DNA from: JALHQU01 sp043745295
Lineage (GTDB): Bacteria; Planctomycetota; Planctomycetia; Gemmatales; Gemmataceae
Assembly (NCBI GenBank): GCA_043745295.1
Contig: JAYTTN010000136.1
Coordinates: 1 to 8,482, forward strand
Reading direction: 5' to 3'
Length of the DNA stretch: 8,482 nt
The translations under genes were made by a program, and so were the position numbers. Positions 6,538-8,482 of this stretch are shown piece by piece. Every line of letters starts with the position of its first letter. Within the stretch, counting starts at the first letter, position 1. The notes beneath the pieces were generated by a model, which was given only the letters and a program-made list of their open reading frames with translations, did no database searches and was not told the origin of the DNA.

Positions 6538-6666
6538 GCGAGCCGCGACCGCGAGGGAGTGGGACTCTCCGAGCCGGAAGCGTGAGCGACGGTCTTCCAA
6601 GAGTCCGTCGCTCACGCTTCCGGCTCGGAACAGAACGGATGCCGCTCCTGGGCGGTCGCGGCTCGC
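6538..6666. repeat. Nested palindromic element of a second family, downstream of rnr
   Basis: The outer arms GCGAGCCGCGACCGC (6538-6552) and its exact reverse complement (6652-6666) enclose an inner inverted repeat. The inner arms span 6568-6592 and 6605-6629, with 25 exactly complementary base pairs and a 12-base spacer. The inner arm includes GAGCCGGAAGCGTGAGCG. This sequence is unrelated to the GGCGAGC family elsewhere in the window. It begins 9 bases after the rnr stop codon. It could end or protect the rnr transcript, but it lacks a T-run and looks more like a dispersed repeat. The outer and inner arms cannot be taken as a single continuous stem. Confidence 0.85.
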
Positions 6667-6726
6667 ACAAATGGGGCAAACGGAAGCGGTCGTGACGGTT
6701 TTCGGTGACCGCCCTCATTTCACCCG

Positions 6727-6755
6727 TTGCCCGCCCGCTGGCCGCGTGAGATAAC
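6727..6755 (+). promoter_or_regulatory. Candidate sigma-70-type promoter for glgC
   Basis: TTGCCC (6727-6732) and GATAAC (6750-6755) are separated by exactly 17 bases. A TG one base before the -10 box (6747-6748) makes an extended -10. Each hexamer matches consensus at four of six positions. Transcription would begin near 6762. That would exclude translation from the ATGs at 6759 and 6762 and favours the ATG at 6846, with a leader of roughly 80 bases. This is inference from pattern alone. Confidence 0.42.
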
Positions 6756-6845
6756 AACATGATGCCAGCACACACTCTCCCCAACGAAAGCGGGATCCGC
6801 CGCCTCCCCCACCCGCTCGGCGGCGGCCGCTTCGAGACTACGCCC

Positions 6846-8186
6846 ATGCCCAAAAAAGAACCCCACGTTCTCAGCCTGATCCTCGGCGGCGGTCGCGGCA
6901 CGCGGCTGTTCCCGCTCACCAAGAGCCGGGCCAAGCCCGCCGTCCCGGTGGCCGGCAAATTCCGCCTCATCGACATCCCCATCTCGAACTGCATCAACAG
7001 CGGCCTCCGCAGCATGTATGTGCTGACGCAGTTCCTCAGCGTCAGCCTGCACCGGCACATCGCCAACACCTACAAGTTCGACATGTTCGGCAAGGGGTTC
7101 GTGGAAATCCTGGCCGCGCAGCAGGCGTACGACGAGCAGATCGGCTGGTACCAGGGGACGGCCGACGCGGTGCGGCAGAACATGCCGTACATCGAGCGGG
7201 ACGAGCCGGACGAGGTGCTGATCCTGTCCGGCGACCAACTGTACCGCATGGACTACCGGCAGATGATCGCCACGCACCGCGACAGCGGGGCGGACGTGAC
7301 CATCGCCTGCATCCCGGTGAAGGAGGAGCAGACGGCCGGCTTCGGGCTGATGCGGATCGACGACGGCGGCCAGGTGCGGGAGTTCGCCGAGAAGCCGAAG
7401 ACGGCGGAGGCGCGGCAGCCGTTCTACACGCCGACCGAGTGGATCGAGGGCAAGGGCATCCCCGGCCTCGGCCGGCACTACCTGGCCAACATGGGCATCT
7501 ACCTGTTCAACACGCCGAAGTTGATCGCCATGCTGAACACCAAGGTGTTCGACCCGCTGCACCACGACTACAAGCTGCCGCACGACTTCGGCAGCAACGT
7601 GTTCCCGAACGCGGTGAAGAACCCGGACGTCCGCATCCAGTCGCACCTGTTCGACGGCTTCTGGGAAGACCTCGGCACCATCAGCAGCTACCACGAGTGC
7701 AGCCTGGCACTGGGCGACGTGGAGCCGCCGTTCGACTTCTTCACCCCGGAGGAGTCCATCTTCACCCGCATGCGGAACCTGCCGAGCAGCCGCATCGACG
7801 GGGCCACGCTCACCCGCACGCTGCTGAGCGACGGCTGCCGGGTGGGGGCGGGGTCGGTGCTGGACCACTGCCTGCTCGGGGTGCGGAGTCGAATCGGGGC
7901 GAACAGCCGGCTGAAGGACACCATCGTCATCGGGTCGGACGGGTACGAGACGCAGGCCGAACTGGACGACAACCGGAAGGTCGGCCGGCCGGACCTGAAC
8001 GTCGGCACCGACACGGTCATCGAGCGGGCCATCCTGGACAAGGACTGCCGCGTCGGGTCCGGCGTGCGGATCGTGAACGCGGCGAAGGTGCAGGAGGCGG
8101 ACGGGCCGGACGGCCGCTACCACATCCGCGACGGCATCGTCTGCATCCCCCGCGGCGCGGTCATCCCCGACGGCATGGTGATCTGA
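6846..8186 (+). CDS. glgC: Glucose-1-phosphate adenylyltransferase (ADP-glucose pyrophosphorylase)
   Basis: This enzyme makes ADP-glucose from ATP and glucose 1-phosphate, the committed step of bacterial glycogen synthesis. From the ATG at 6846 it is 446 residues, close to the family norm. The nucleotide-binding loop LGGGRGTRLFPLT spans 13-25, followed by KPAVPVAGKFRLIDIPISNC. SGDQLYRMDY (128-137) carries the catalytic aspartate D130, and FAEKPK (180-185) carries the sugar-phosphate contacts E182 and K183. WEDLGT starts at 273. The C-terminal third is the left-handed beta-helix regulatory domain. The whole chain follows the cyanobacterial/plant type. Of the two C-terminal lysines linked to 3-phosphoglycerate activation in plants, one is kept (K399 in LDKDCRVG). 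The other is replaced by arginine (R436, 11 residues from the end). An in-frame ATG at 6759 would add 29 residues with no family similarity, so it is not used. No clear Shine-Dalgarno site is seen. Confidence 0.95.
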   Translation: MPKKEPHVLSLILGGGRGTRLFPLTKSRAKPAVPVAGKFRLIDIPISNCINSGLRSMYVLTQFLSVSLHRHIANTYKFDMFGKGFVEILAAQQAYDEQIGWYQGTADAVRQNMPYIERDEPDEVLILSGDQLYRMDYRQMIATHRDSGADVTIACIPVKEEQTAGFGLMRIDDGGQVREFAEKPKTAEARQPFYTPTEWIEGKGIPGLGRHYLANMGIYLFNTPKLIAMLNTKVFDPLHHDYKLPHDFGSNVFPNAVKNPDVRIQSHLFDGFWEDLGTISSYHECSLALGDVEPPFDFFTPEESIFTRMRNLPSSRIDGATLTRTLLSDGCRVGAGSVLDHCLLGVRSRIGANSRLKDTIVIGSDGYETQAELDDNRKVGRPDLNVGTDTVIERAILDKDCRVGSGVRIVNAAKVQEADGPDGRYHIRDGIVCIPRGAVIPDGMVI

Positions 8187-8482
8187 TCGTGCCACGGCAC
8201 GCGCGCGGCGAGTCGCCCGCGCCCGCCGCGAATTCGACCGAACTTCGCGCGGGTGTCTCGGTGTCCTTGTTCGCCCGCCGCGCCAGCACGGGGCCAGCCA
8301 CCGAGGCGGTTCGCCCCGGTGCGGCAATTGTTGTTGGCGAGCGGGGGGCGTCAGCCCCCTGTTGTGTTCGACATCCCCACGGAAACAGGGGGCCGACGCC
8401 CCCGCTCGCCTGAACCTGCCAAAATCAATTGCTGCACGGGTCTGGCAAAACTTTCGGGCACCCTGGGAACACACGCCGATTC
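8187..8482. other. Non-coding region downstream of glgC
   Basis: I see no gene in these 296 bases. Two bases after the glgC stop is a small stem (CGTGC with GCACG, 8188-8201) without a T-run. The repeat element at 8336-8410 is the main feature. The last 70 bases are less GC-rich, with near-repeats TGCCAAAA (8417-8424) and TGGCAAAA. They may be the upstream region of a gene beyond the right edge, but no promoter can be assigned. Confidence 0.55.
8336..8410. repeat. Inverted pair of repeat half-sites downstream of glgC
   Basis: The left half-site 8336-8363 (28 bases) and right half-site 8384-8410 (27 bases) face each other across a 20-base spacer. They differ by one G in the run after GGCGAGC and by one loop base. 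The left loop is GTCA; the right, read in the same orientation, is GTCG. The 6-bp internal stem GGGGGC/GCCCCC is perfect in both. The pair lies about 150 bases after the glgC stop, so a role as its terminator is doubtful. Confidence 0.9.

Larger units (their letters stand above)
6530..6845. other. Intergenic region between rnr and glgC
   Basis: These 316 bases hold no supportable gene. The first half is a nested palindrome (6538-6666). The second half contains an extended -10 type promoter candidate (6727-6755) and an in-frame upstream ATG at 6759 that I do not take as the glgC start. A weaker stem, GCGGTC (6686-6691) with GACCGC (6707-6712), lies between them. No T-rich tract marks an intrinsic terminator. 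Confidence 0.6.

Noticed and set aside
6759..6845. 29-codon N-terminal extension of glgC from the ATG at 6759
   Set aside because: The added residues have no similarity to the family. A plausible promoter would start transcription near 6762. The protein from 6846 begins where GlgC proteins normally begin.
8188..8201. Intrinsic terminator for glgC
   Set aside because: The stem is only 5 bp with a 4-base loop, and no T-run follows. Such stems are common by chance in GC-rich sequence.
1..8410. CRISPR array as the explanation of the repeated half-sites
   Set aside because: Copies are kilobases apart, mostly in inverted pairs, with no regular spacers and no cas genes.
6720..8474. Minus-strand open frame opposite glgC
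   Set aside because: It is antisense to a full-length GlgC with all catalytic motifs and has no recognisable domain.

Overview
The window is GC-rich chromosomal DNA with four protein genes. The most likely source is a planctomycete of the Gemmata type (Gemmataceae). This is inferred from base composition, weak or absent Shine-Dalgarno sites, a lipoprotein that joins a FlgI-like region to helical repeats, and many short palindromic repeats. I could not run a search to confirm the taxon.

Layout: (1) 1-1784, minus strand: the N-terminal 594 codons of the chromosome condensin SMC, running off the left edge inside the hinge domain. (2) 1785-1980: a 196-base gap that holds a widely spaced inverted repeat and a separate small hairpin. 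(3) 1981-3939, minus strand: a 652-residue predicted lipoprotein with a FlgI (flagellar P-ring)-like region followed by helical HEAT-like repeats. (4) 3940-4252: a divergent intergenic region. (5) 4253-6529, plus strand: ribonuclease R. (6) 6530-6845: intergenic, with a nested palindrome of a second family and a candidate promoter. (7) 6846-8186, plus strand: glucose-1-phosphate adenylyltransferase GlgC, of the cyanobacterial/plant sequence type. (8) 8187-8482: non-coding, with another palindromic element.

The genes do not form one pathway. They cover chromosome organisation, a probable envelope lipoprotein, RNA decay and glycogen synthesis. They look like ordinary housekeeping neighbours, with the lipoprotein gene and smc pointing left and rnr and glgC pointing right.

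The feature that links the window is a repeat family. A half-site of about 28 bases occurs seven times. It begins with GGCGAGC, contains a 6-bp hairpin (GGGGGC, a 4-base loop, GCCCCC), and ends in TGTT. Six copies form three inverted pairs with spacers of 11, 119 and about 20 bases. The seventh is cut by the left edge of the window. The stem is nearly invariant while the loop varies (GTAA, GTCA, GTCG). Two of the four insertions lie inside conserved protein genes and keep the reading frame: one in ribonuclease R (perfect 34-bp arms) and one in the SMC hinge. The element resembles enterobacterial REP/BIME elements and, in entering genes in frame, the Rickettsia palindromic elements. Its sequence does not match any family I can name.
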